Part shown: positions 1 to 6,081 of the stretch, piece after piece
Numbering within the stretch: the first letter of the stretch is position 1
How the letters are laid out: each line of letters opens with the position of its first letter
From: an uncultured Oscillospiraceae bacterium
GTDB lineage: Bacteria > Bacillota > Clostridia > Oscillospirales > Oscillospiraceae
Length of the DNA stretch: 13,789 nt
Assembly: GCA_934572355.1 (NCBI GenBank)
Contig: CAKTKV010000020.1
Span: 1 to 13,789, forward strand
Direction of reading: 5' to 3'
Program-made: the position numbers and the translations under genes
Notes under the pieces: model-generated
Told to the model about the DNA's origin: nothing
Databases searched by the model: none
Seen by the model: only the letters and a program-made list of their open reading frames with translations

Positions 1-33
1 CCTCTGTCTCTACTGTTCATATCGGATATATAC

Positions 34-62
34 AGTATACGCGCTATGTATCCGTTTGTCAA
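34..62 (-). promoter_or_regulatory. Leftward sigmaA-type promoter reading out of the window
   Basis: On the minus strand TTGACA (57-62) is followed by a 17-nt spacer and TATACT (34-39). This is near-consensus in both boxes. It lies just past the terminator of the lipoprotein gene and points left, so it probably drives a gene whose coding region starts beyond position 1. No start codon with a ribosome binding site can be assigned in the remaining 33 bases. Confidence 0.75.
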
Positions 63-102
63 CACAAAAATTGAGCGCACCGCGAAAATCGCAGTGCGCT
101 CA
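62..102 (-). terminator. Rho-independent terminator of the lipoprotein gene
   Basis: TGAGCGCAC (72-80) pairs with GTGCGCTCA (94-102). After one C/A mismatch, GCGA (82-85) pairs with TCGC (89-92) around an AAA loop. Read on the minus strand, the stem is followed directly by ATTTTTG, the U-tract of an intrinsic terminator. It starts 25 nt after the lipoprotein stop codon. Confidence 0.88.
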
Positions 103-126
103 TAATCCATCTGTACAGCAGACTGT

Positions 127-897
127 TCAGTCCGCATAAATATCGTCGTATCTGCCGTCGCCGTAATCCCGGTAATCATCGTCGGGATAATAGTAGCTGC
201 CGCAGTCGCAGCGATAGATCACGTTCCCGCGCGAGTCGGTAGTCCTGTAGTAGCGGTGGGTGTGCGTGCCGTAATCGCCTCTGTAATCGTCGGAGTACGG
301 ATCGTTCCAGCTACCGCTGTCGTCAAGATACGGATCCTTCGGCTTCGGCGTCGTGCTGGTGCCGGTGTTCCCCGTGCTGCCGGTGCTGCCGCCGGTCGTC
401 CCGGTGTTGTTGTTGTTATTGTTCGTCGTGGAATTCGCTCTCAGCTTCGGGGTATAGTTATCCCTGTAAGAGAACTCGCAGCCCGTGCACTGGTATATTG
501 TATAGCCCTGAGACTCCGTCGTCGCCGCGACCTTCGTGGTCGTGAAAGTATGGCTGTGCGCGGTCTTGGTGCTGGGCGAGGTCGTGGGCGCGCCCGCCGG
601 TGCGGTGGCCGCGGGTGATGCGGAGGCGTTAGGATACAGCGACGGGTCAGGCGTTATCGCACCTTCCGGCTTCACAAGTCCGGGGCTCGGCGCGGCGGAC
701 GCATCAGGCGATCCGGACGGCGACGGCGTGGCCGAAACTGTCGGGCTGGGCGTCGATGTGCGCTCAGGCGTCGCGATGACCGGCGTCGGCGCGGCGGTAG
801 GCTCCGCGCCCAAGCCGAACGGCGTGCAGGCGACCGCGATAACTGCGACGCATACCGTCAGCGCCGCGACTATAAGCTTCAGTATTTTCTTGCTCAT
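127..897 (-). CDS. Putative surface lipoprotein with P/S/T-rich linker and two His/Cys modules
   Basis: This 256-aa protein has a lipoprotein signal peptide: KK at 3-4, a hydrophobic stretch 7-22 and a lipobox-like AVAC with Cys24 as the predicted lipidated residue. It should be anchored outside the membrane. Residues 25-110 are a low-complexity Ala/Pro/Ser/Thr linker. Two related modules follow. The first has H114-x-H116 and C137-xx-C140; the second has H212-x-H214 and C230-x-C232. An Asn/Gly/Thr-rich spacer with a poly-Asn run (about 159-164) separates them. The C-terminus is rich in Asp and Tyr. HxH plus CxxC units suggest metal binding, by inference only; similar repeats occur in Firmicutes surface proteins. 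An AAAGGGG ribosome binding site (909-915) lies about 11 nt before the ATG. Both a promoter and a terminator are visible, so the gene looks monocistronic. I do not recognise a named family and assign no function. Confidence 0.85.
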   Translation of the reverse strand: MSKKILKLIVAALTVCVAVIAVACTPFGLGAEPTAAPTPVIATPERTSTPSPTVSATPSPSGSPDASAAPSPGLVKPEGAITPDPSLYPNASASPAATAPAGAPTTSPSTKTAHSHTFTTTKVAATTESQGYTIYQCTGCEFSYRDNYTPKLRANSTTNNNNNNTGTTGGSTGSTGNTGTSTTPKPKDPYLDDSGSWNDPYSDDYRGDYGTHTHRYYRTTDSRGNVIYRCDCGSYYYPDDDYRDYGDGRYDDIYAD

Positions 898-920
898 ATA
901 GGATCTGTCCCCTTTCCGTC

Positions 921-985
921 TTCCCGCGGCGCGCGCCGCAGGAAAACGACTGGTTCTTTTTTACGCGCGGGACTGTACCCCGCGC
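921..985 (-). promoter_or_regulatory. Two-hairpin 5' leader of the lipoprotein gene
   Basis: The predicted leader of about 94 nt contains two GC-rich stems. Proximal to the promoter, GCGCGGG (965-971) pairs with CCCGCGC (979-985) around a 7-nt loop. Near the ribosome binding site there is a perfect 14-nt palindrome, GCGGCGCGCGCCGC (926-939). It is extended by TTCC (921-924) pairing with GGAA (941-944) across one mismatch. The second stem ends only about 5 nt before the AAAGGGG motif, so it could affect mRNA stability or initiation. It matches no riboswitch consensus that I know. Confidence 0.5.
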
Positions 986-997
986 AGCTTTTCTAAT

Positions 998-1026
998 ATA
1001 ATATCATTACCGCGCCGGTATATCAA
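998..1026 (-). promoter_or_regulatory. SigmaA-type promoter of the lipoprotein gene
   Basis: On the minus strand TTGATA (1021-1026), a 17-nt spacer and TATTAT (998-1003) form a good vegetative promoter. The predicted start is near 991, giving a leader of about 94 nt before the ATG at 897. Confidence 0.75.
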
Positions 1027-1072
1027 GAAAAAGAAAGTAAAATTTATTTTTCTGTCGAAAAAGCACGAACGG

Positions 1073-1104
1073 TGCAACGGATCGCGATAAACGCAGTTTA
1101 TATA
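1073..1104 (+). promoter_or_regulatory. Possible promoter of the sigma-factor operon
   Basis: TGCAAC (1073-1078) is followed after 18 nt by TTTATATA (1097-1104), about 45 nt before the sigma-factor ATG. The upstream box does not fit the sigmaA -35. AAC-centred -35 boxes are typical of ECF sigma factors, so autoregulation is possible. The match is weak and the assignment is mostly by position. Confidence 0.3.
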
Positions 1105-1149
1105 GGTGAAGGCTTTCATTCCACTCCATTCTTACGAGGAGGATAAGTC

Positions 1150-1707
1150 ATGGATGATTCAAAAATAGTTGACCTGTATTGGGCGCGCTCGGACTCGGCC
1201 ATTGCGGAGACCGCAAAGAAGTTCGGCGCGTACTGCCGCACCATCGCCTATAACGTCCTGCAAAACCCCGAGGACAGCGACGAGTGCGTGAACGACACCT
1301 ATATGCGTGCGTGGAACTCCATGCCGGATAAGCGCCCATCGGCGCTCGCGCCGTACTTGGGACGCATCACGCGCAACCTCGCGCTTTCCCGCGTCACAGA
1401 TAAGAACCGTCTCAAGCGCGGCGGCGGAGAGGTCGCCCTCGCGCTCGACGAGCTGGACGAGTGCACCGCCTCGGCCTACAGCCTTGAGCGCGAGGTCGAG
1501 AACCGCGAGCTTGCCGCGGCGCTGAACCGCTTTCTCGCACAGCTCCCTGAGACGGAGCGTGCGCTGTTCGTCAGCCGGTACTGGTTCCTTGCCCCAGTAG
1601 CGGAGCTTTCAAAGAAGTTCGGCTTCTCCGAGAGCAAGACCGCTTCCATACTCCACCGGACGCGCGGCAGGCTCCGCAGATTTCTTATTGAGGAGGAACT
1701 TGTATGA
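1150..1707 (+). CDS. ECF-type RNA polymerase sigma factor
   Basis: This 185-aa sigma-70 family protein has the two domains of ECF factors. Region 2 covers about residues 20-90, with ECVNDTYMRAWNSMP (45-59) and YLGRITRNLAL (69-79) as the conserved helices for core binding and -10 recognition. Region 4 covers about 115-181, with LPETERALFVSRYWF and a helix-turn-helix around 148-175 for the -35 element. A GGG linker (91-93) after the basic segment is characteristic of a common clostridial subgroup. A perfect GAGGAGG site (1136-1142) sits 7 nt before the ATG. Its stop overlaps the next start in an ATGA arrangement, so sigma and downstream membrane protein are translationally coupled, the usual layout for a sigma/anti-sigma pair. 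The regulon cannot be read from this window. Confidence 0.9.
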   Translation: MDDSKIVDLYWARSDSAIAETAKKFGAYCRTIAYNVLQNPEDSDECVNDTYMRAWNSMPDKRPSALAPYLGRITRNLALSRVTDKNRLKRGGGEVALALDELDECTASAYSLEREVENRELAAALNRFLAQLPETERALFVSRYWFLAPVAELSKKFGFSESKTASILHRTRGRLRRFLIEEELV

Positions 1708-3860
1708 ATTCCGAAAAGCTTCTTGCCGCCATGAGCGGCATTGACTCCCGATACATAACCGAGGCACAGGACGCGCTGGGCTACCGCACCGGCGATAAAA
1801 AGCGCGCCTCACATAAAACTCTCTGGCGCACCCTGCTCATCGCCGCCGTGATCTCCGCGCTCTTCACCGCAGCCGCCGCGGCCTCCGGTTGGTTCGGCAT
1901 AAGCAGCCTGAAGCTCGGCACGCACAGGGACACCGGGCGCACCGTGATCTCTCTTCAGGGTTTTGCCGGTTCCCCGGAAAATATGGCCATCAGTGAACTG
2001 CTCGAATACTGCGGTGCGCACCCATACAGCTATAAGGACAGCGACCTTTCCGAAGAGGAACAGCTCGAAATGTACCGGCAGTACGGCGGGTACTTCGTCC
2101 ATAACAGAGAGGGCTACAAAAAGGTCGACGAGATATGCGAGAAGTACGGCCTGCGCACACTGGGTGAAATGTCCGTCCCCGCCGGGGAAAAGGCTTTCTA
2201 TGAAGCCGCCGGTACCGGCAGGCTCACCCGTGAGCATGATGGCTGGGAGAGTCGGTACGCAAGCTCTTATATATATGAAGAGGGCACCTTCGATATGGAG
2301 GGCTATGTCACATCTGAAGAGCTTCCCTGCGCTGTTGGCTTTGATTTCCGCCGTGCCTCCAAGGGAACCCTTGGCTATGTCGTCGGCGGTGTTGTGGACG
2401 TGAACGGCTTCTCCGAATGGGACTATGAGACATCCACCGGCGTGACGCTGCACCTTGCAAATTCCGAGAGTGACGACCGTAACCGCCGCTCCTCGTTCAT
2501 CCTGCTTGATTCCGACGCCGCTTTCTATGTAATGAGCTTCATGCACGACGGCTACGCCGACTATCTCGGCGACGGCATTATCGACGGTATAGGCGATGCG
2601 TTTATCGGGTTCAACATCACGGATAAGCAGCTTGAGGGTCTTGCCGAGAGCTTTGACTGGGCGGCGCTAACCGATCCCAAGCGCGGCATGGACAGCGACT
2701 TTGAGCCGCGCGAAAGCGTCTCTGACGCCGTCTCCCCTGCCGATTCCCTTGTTCTCAGCTCTGAACCGGACTTCGGCAGCCGCGTTACCGATTGGGATAT
2801 GTACTATATAAAGCTCGCCTATAAGGAGTCCATCGAGCCGCATATCTCCGATTTCAAGCTCATTGATTACTCGCTTATAACTGTACCTCCCTTGGCGGAC
2901 GGCTGGATCCAGTTCAGTGGTACACCGAAAACAAATCTCGACTGGGAATGTGTCACCACCGGCGGCACAAATATATATTGCCGCAGTCTCAATATGAGCT
3001 CCGACGATACCGGCACATGGACGATGGGCGCGGCATACGACGCCCTGCCCTACAAAGCCATAAGCGATTCCGAGAACATCGGAACTGCGGAGGATCCCGA
3101 CTATGTCCATGTCTGGTACGATATGAACAGCATCACCTCCGCCTCTCTCCATGTCCGACAGCTCGGAAAGAGCTATTCCCTGCCCGCCGATAAGCTTCCG
3201 ACGCTCTCCCTGATGCTCCGGGACGACGGCACTCCGGGCGCTGCCTTGGACTGCGGCAGCTTTAATCCCCTTTATCTCACCTTTGCCGACGGGCGAACGG
3301 TTTCCATATACACTGCCGGCAACGGCAGCAACGGCTATGTCCCGGATCTGGGCGGCTATAGCTCTTACGGTCTGGGTATGAGCATCTTTGAGCTGTTCGG
3401 TGTTCCGCTTGAAGCCGAGGGCTATTTGGAGCATGACGGCATCGTCACCGCCCACAGCAAAGGCAATGATTTCAGTATGCTGACCTGGGTCGAGTACGAT
3501 TACATCCCCGGCGGCTTTGTCATTGAGCGTCGAGTGAACGACGGGTGGAATACGCGCTGGTCAAACTACGAATATGATGAGGCCGGACATCTTCTCCGCG
3601 ACATATGGCACGATCCGGACGGCAGGGTTTCCAATACCATCACCTATACATACGACGATTCCGGAAATATCCTTGAGGAGTATACCGTCAATGACCGCTT
3701 CTGGACTCGCAGCGAGTACATCTATGACGAGCTTGGCCGCCTCACTCTTATAAAGGCCTACGACGAGCACCCCGAGGGCGATGAACGCGCCTATACCTAT
3801 TACGAATATGACAGCGACGGCAACTGCCGCGTAAAGTACGGCTTCGAGCTGGTTGAATAA
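1704..3860 (+). CDS. Putative anti-sigma/sensor membrane protein with C-terminal YD repeats
   Basis: This 718-aa protein has a short N-terminal segment (1-40) starting MNSEKLLAAMSGIDSRYITE. I recognise this opening from clostridial proteins encoded next to ECF sigma factors. One transmembrane helix follows (about 41-62, basic residues before it), leaving about 655 residues outside the cell. The outer part is rich in Asp, Tyr and Gly. Its last 100 residues contain four YD/RHS-like units: YEYDEAGHLLR (622-632), YTYDDSGNILEE (648-659), YIYDELGRLTLI (672-683) and YEYDSDGNCRV (700-710). The start is fixed by AGGAGG (1691-1696), 7 nt upstream inside the sigma gene, and by the ATGA overlap with its stop. 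By architecture the N-terminus would hold the sigma factor and the outside would sense a ligand or envelope state. No canonical zinc anti-sigma motif is seen, so the anti-sigma role is inferred from context. Confidence 0.75.
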   Translation: MNSEKLLAAMSGIDSRYITEAQDALGYRTGDKKRASHKTLWRTLLIAAVISALFTAAAAASGWFGISSLKLGTHRDTGRTVISLQGFAGSPENMAISELLEYCGAHPYSYKDSDLSEEEQLEMYRQYGGYFVHNREGYKKVDEICEKYGLRTLGEMSVPAGEKAFYEAAGTGRLTREHDGWESRYASSYIYEEGTFDMEGYVTSEELPCAVGFDFRRASKGTLGYVVGGVVDVNGFSEWDYETSTGVTLHLANSESDDRNRRSSFILLDSDAAFYVMSFMHDGYADYLGDGIIDGIGDAFIGFNITDKQLEGLAESFDWAALTDPKRGMDSDFEPRESVSDAVSPADSLVLSSEPDFGSRVTDWDMYYIKLAYKESIEPHISDFKLIDYSLITVPPLADGWIQFSGTPKTNLDWECVTTGGTNIYCRSLNMSSDDTGTWTMGAAYDALPYKAISDSENIGTAEDPDYVHVWYDMNSITSASLHVRQLGKSYSLPADKLPTLSLMLRDDGTPGAALDCGSFNPLYLTFADGRTVSIYTAGNGSNGYVPDLGGYSSYGLGMSIFELFGVPLEAEGYLEHDGIVTAHSKGNDFSMLTWVEYDYIPGGFVIERRVNDGWNTRWSNYEYDEAGHLLRDIWHDPDGRVSNTITYTYDDSGNILEEYTVNDRFWTRSEYIYDELGRLTLIKAYDEHPEGDERAYTYYEYDSDGNCRVKYGFELVE

Positions 3861-3883
3861 AGTTTTTTTATCCTCAAAATTAT

Positions 3884-3925
3884 AACACTGTCCCGCAAAG
3901 CATCATTGCTTCGCGGGACAGTGTT
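3884..3925. terminator. Long hairpin after the sigma operon, possible terminator
   Basis: A 19-bp stem with one A/C mismatch joins 3884-3902 to 3907-3925 around a TCAT loop. Its outer arms are AACACTGTCCCGC and GCGGGACAGTGTT. It begins 23 nt after the stop at 3860. No U-tract follows on the plus strand (ACGTAAAC), and a T run (3863-3869) lies before it, so it is not a textbook intrinsic terminator. It may still end the sigma transcript, protect its 3' end, or be a remnant of a small repetitive element. Confidence 0.5.
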
Positions 3926-4055
3926 ACGTAAACTTAATTATGTCTCTTATAATATGTCTACTTGATTACGTAAACATTTTTAAGTAAATTAAATTACGTT
4001 AATTAAAATATGCAAACTAATTTCTGCAAACTAAAATATGTGTACTCGATTATGT
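3924..4055. repeat. Degenerate AT-rich direct repeats in the intergenic region
   Basis: TTACGTAAAC occurs at 3924-3933 and 3966-3975, exactly 42 nt apart. AATATGTCTACTTGATTACGT (3951-3971) recurs as AATATGTGTACTCGATTATGT (4035-4055), 84 nt apart with 18 of 21 matches. TGCAAACTA also occurs twice (4011-4019 and 4025-4033). The spacings suggest a decayed repeat of about 42 nt. I see no coding potential here. Confidence 0.5.
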
Positions 4056-4070
4056 TTATCTGAGCAGTAC

Positions 4071-4130
4071 TTTATAAATTTCGATTGACAGCGGCGGTTA
4101 TTTGCCTCATAATCATTATGATATATTGTA
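4071..4130 (+). repeat. Promoter-bearing direct repeat, copy 1
   Basis: This 60-nt stretch aligns without gaps to 5951-6010, with about 50 of 60 positions matching. A 20-nt block (4076-4095) and a 10-nt block over the -10 box (4106-4115) are identical. The copies lie exactly 1880 nt apart, at the two ends of the AT-rich segment carrying the membrane-protein gene. Confidence 0.85.
4085..4113 (+). promoter_or_regulatory. SigmaA-type promoter of the polytopic membrane protein gene
   Basis: Perfect TTGACA (4085-4090), a 17-nt spacer and CATAAT (4108-4113) lie 30 nt upstream of the ATG at 4144. The predicted start near 4120 gives a leader of only about 24 nt. The promoter lies inside repeat copy 1 and is nearly the same as the one used by the oxidoreductase gene. 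Confidence 0.8.
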
Positions 4131-4143
4131 GGAGGCGTAGATA

Positions 4144-5811
4144 ATGAATACAAAAACCTTGTCATTTGTTGACTATGTGATCACAGCGGTTCTTGCTTTA
4201 GCATTTACGGCTGCGCCCTATTACATGAATAGCAGGGTGGGGAATTGTGACTTTACATTCGGTTATGTTCTGTCCTCCCTTGTAACATTTACGATCTTTT
4301 TGATATTGACTTATTTGCTCAGAAATTTTTTGGATAAATATGATTGGAACAGAAAAAATACATTCAAAGTTGCGTCAGGTTTAGAACAAATATTATCGAG
4401 ACGGAACGCCACATTAATAGTTGCGATATTAATTTGTGTGGCTTGGATCATTCCTCTGTGCTTTTTATATCCGGGAACCCTTATAAATGATACATGGGGC
4501 GAATTACAACAATTTATTCGCTATTCCACACGGAAAATTCCTTTTTCAGATCATAATCCAATATTTGATACATTAGTAATGAGCCTGATTATAGTTCCTG
4601 TTTCGCAGCTTACCGGAAGATGGCACATGATGATTTTCATTTATGTTTTGATACAGGCCATTCTTACAAGTTTAGCTTTTGCAAGCACTGTAACATACAC
4701 ATTTAAGAAGCTTGGACTTGGCGTAAAAGTGTCTGGAACACTGCTGCTTTTGTATTGCATTATCCCGGTTTTTCCAGCTGCGGTGCAGACGGTTTCAAAA
4801 GACGCTTTACACAGTTTGGGATTTGTTTTTTTCGTCCTTTTATATATTGAATTAGTTAGGACAAATGGCCTTATACTCAAAGACAAAGTGTTCCTGGCAA
4901 AATTATGCATTGTAATTGCGTATTGCTGTTTAACGAAAAAAGTCGGATTCTATATAATAGTATTATCATTGATAGCTGCATTCTTGTTCCAGAAGAATAA
5001 CAGAAAATATATAGTAATACCAATTGCTGCTGCGATTATACTGATGAATGGTGTTATGCCAATAATAATAACAAATCTGCAAATCGCTCCCGGAGGGAAG
5101 CAGGAAATGTTTTCATTACCGTTTCAAATGACTGCTCGTTATGTCAAGTATTATGGTGATGACATTACAGAAGAGGAGTATGAGATCCTTGATAAAGTCC
5201 TTACAATGGATACGTTGGCAGATAGATATGATCCAACAAATGCAGACCCGGTTAAAGATTATTATCAGAAAGCCGAGGATGAGTATTACGTAAAATACAT
5301 AGGCGTATGGGTAAAGCAGGGATTAAGACATCCTGGCGTGTATATTTCGGCATTTAATGCGATGCTCTCAGGATGGTTTTCTTGGAGTGAATATGCTCCC
5401 CTCATGAATAATGATTGGAGAAATCAGCTTGACCCAAACTTAATACCCGATTGGGTGGCAGTCAGAGGAATTACTGAAAAAACGGCTAACGCTTATCAGG
5501 AAATGTTTCACAATTTATATAACTTGCCGATTACACGAATTTTTCTATCGTATGGATTCTATGCCTCATTATTACCGGCTTTTGCAGTAGGCACGGTTTT
5601 CAGAAAACGGAAGAATAAAAGCGTAAAATATTGGATAGCGATATGTCCAACAATACTTGCTTTATTTTTGGGCTGCTGGTTGGCGCCAGTATCGTTCCAG
5701 TTGGAAGGAATACGGTATCTGTATCCTGTAGTATATACAATGCCATTAATAATCATGTGGTGCCTATATGTTTATAAGAACAGCAAGAACAATATTGAAG
5801 AAAAGCAGTAA
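4144..5811 (+). CDS. Polytopic membrane protein resembling the DUF6020 family
   Basis: This 555-aa protein has about ten to twelve hydrophobic segments and a larger polar region around 315-395. Conserved-looking motifs are YPGTLINDT (109-117), DHNPIFDTL (136-144), SKDALHS (218-224), LPFQMTAR (325-332), DPVKDYY (368-374) and EGIRYLYPV (521-529). This pattern fits DUF6020-type clostridial proteins as I remember them. An acidic loop after an early helix and a late RYLYP motif recall GT-C glycosyltransferases that use polyprenyl donors, but that role is inference. AGGAGG (4130-4135) lies 8 nt before the ATG. The gene is visibly AT-rich (sampled lines about 32-43% GC) with A/T-ending codons, unlike its neighbours. 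It has its own promoter and terminator and is flanked by direct repeats, which suggests acquisition by transfer. Confidence 0.75.
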   Translation: MNTKTLSFVDYVITAVLALAFTAAPYYMNSRVGNCDFTFGYVLSSLVTFTIFLILTYLLRNFLDKYDWNRKNTFKVASGLEQILSRRNATLIVAILICVAWIIPLCFLYPGTLINDTWGELQQFIRYSTRKIPFSDHNPIFDTLVMSLIIVPVSQLTGRWHMMIFIYVLIQAILTSLAFASTVTYTFKKLGLGVKVSGTLLLLYCIIPVFPAAVQTVSKDALHSLGFVFFVLLYIELVRTNGLILKDKVFLAKLCIVIAYCCLTKKVGFYIIVLSLIAAFLFQKNNRKYIVIPIAAAIILMNGVMPIIITNLQIAPGGKQEMFSLPFQMTARYVKYYGDDITEEEYEILDKVLTMDTLADRYDPTNADPVKDYYQKAEDEYYVKYIGVWVKQGLRHPGVYISAFNAMLSGWFSWSEYAPLMNNDWRNQLDPNLIPDWVAVRGITEKTANAYQEMFHNLYNLPITRIFLSYGFYASLLPAFAVGTVFRKRKNKSVKYWIAICPTILALFLGCWLAPVSFQLEGIRYLYPVVYTMPLIIMWCLYVYKNSKNNIEEKQ

Positions 5812-5890
5812 CGGTTTGATAGCATTTAAGTAAAATCATTTTGATGTTATTGGATATTTCACATATTGATGTATAATAATCATGTTGAAT

Positions 5891-5925
5891 GCGACCAATC
5901 GTAAAAAGTTGGTCGCTTTCGTTTT
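5891..5925 (+). terminator. Rho-independent terminator of the membrane-protein gene
   Basis: GCGACCAA (5891-5898) pairs with TTGGTCGC (5909-5916) around a 10-nt loop and is followed by TTTCGTTTT. This is a standard intrinsic terminator 80 nt after the stop codon. The same TTGGTC/GACCAA words reappear in the leader of the next gene. Confidence 0.88.
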
Positions 5926-5950
5926 ATCCATTAACCGTAAATCTCGTTGC

Positions 5951-6010
5951 TTTGCAAATTTCGATTGACAGCGGCAGTGATTTGTCTCATAATCAATGTG
6001 AGTTATTGTT
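5951..6010 (+). repeat. Promoter-bearing direct repeat, copy 2
   Basis: This is the partner of 4071-4130 at an exact 1880-nt offset. Similarity fades at both edges: upstream of about 5951, and after about 6010 where this copy continues into the TTGGTC palindrome and copy 1 continues into an AGGAGG ribosome binding site. Confidence 0.85.
5965..5993 (+). promoter_or_regulatory. SigmaA-type promoter of the oxidoreductase operon
   Basis: TTGACA (5965-5970), a 17-nt spacer and CATAAT (5988-5993) predict a start near 6000 and a leader of about 80 nt. No intrinsic terminator is apparent on the plus strand from here to 10177, so it may serve four genes. Confidence 0.8.
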
Positions 6011-6046
6011 GGTCAAAACGGGTCATTTTTGTGGTCACTGACCAAC
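6008..6046 (+). promoter_or_regulatory. Operator-like palindromes and GGTCA repeats in the leader
   Basis: TGGTCA-C-TGACCA (6032-6044) is a 13-nt palindrome. A larger inverted repeat joins GTTGGTCA (6008-6015) and TGACCAAC (6039-6046). GGTCA occurs directly three times (about 6011, 6021 and 6033). The site is just downstream of the predicted transcription start, suited to repression or to an RNA stem. TGGT/ACCA half-sites resemble those of FadR/LldR-type GntR regulators, but the 5-nt spacing here is not the usual FadR one. The regulator is unknown. Confidence 0.5.
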
Positions 6047-6081
6047 TGCAATGCAAGGAGACAACACAAGGAGATAAGGAT

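Noticed and set aside
256..901. Plus-strand open frames of about 120 codons opposite the lipoprotein gene
   Set aside because: They mirror low-complexity GC-rich sequence of the real minus-strand gene, give Arg/Ala/Val/Gly-rich translations and lack ribosome binding sites. The minus frame has a signal peptide, promoter, ribosome binding site and terminator.
1809..3455. Long minus-strand frames (245 and 262 codons) inside the 718-aa regulator gene
   Set aside because: They are antisense shadows of a GC-rich gene. No ribosome binding site or domain is visible, while the plus frame shows a helix and YD repeats.
5947..6081. 45-codon N-terminal extension of the oxidoreductase
   Set aside because: It would begin before the TTGACA/CATAAT promoter and so could not be on the transcript. 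ATG 6082 has an AAGGAG site and gives the normal family N-terminus.
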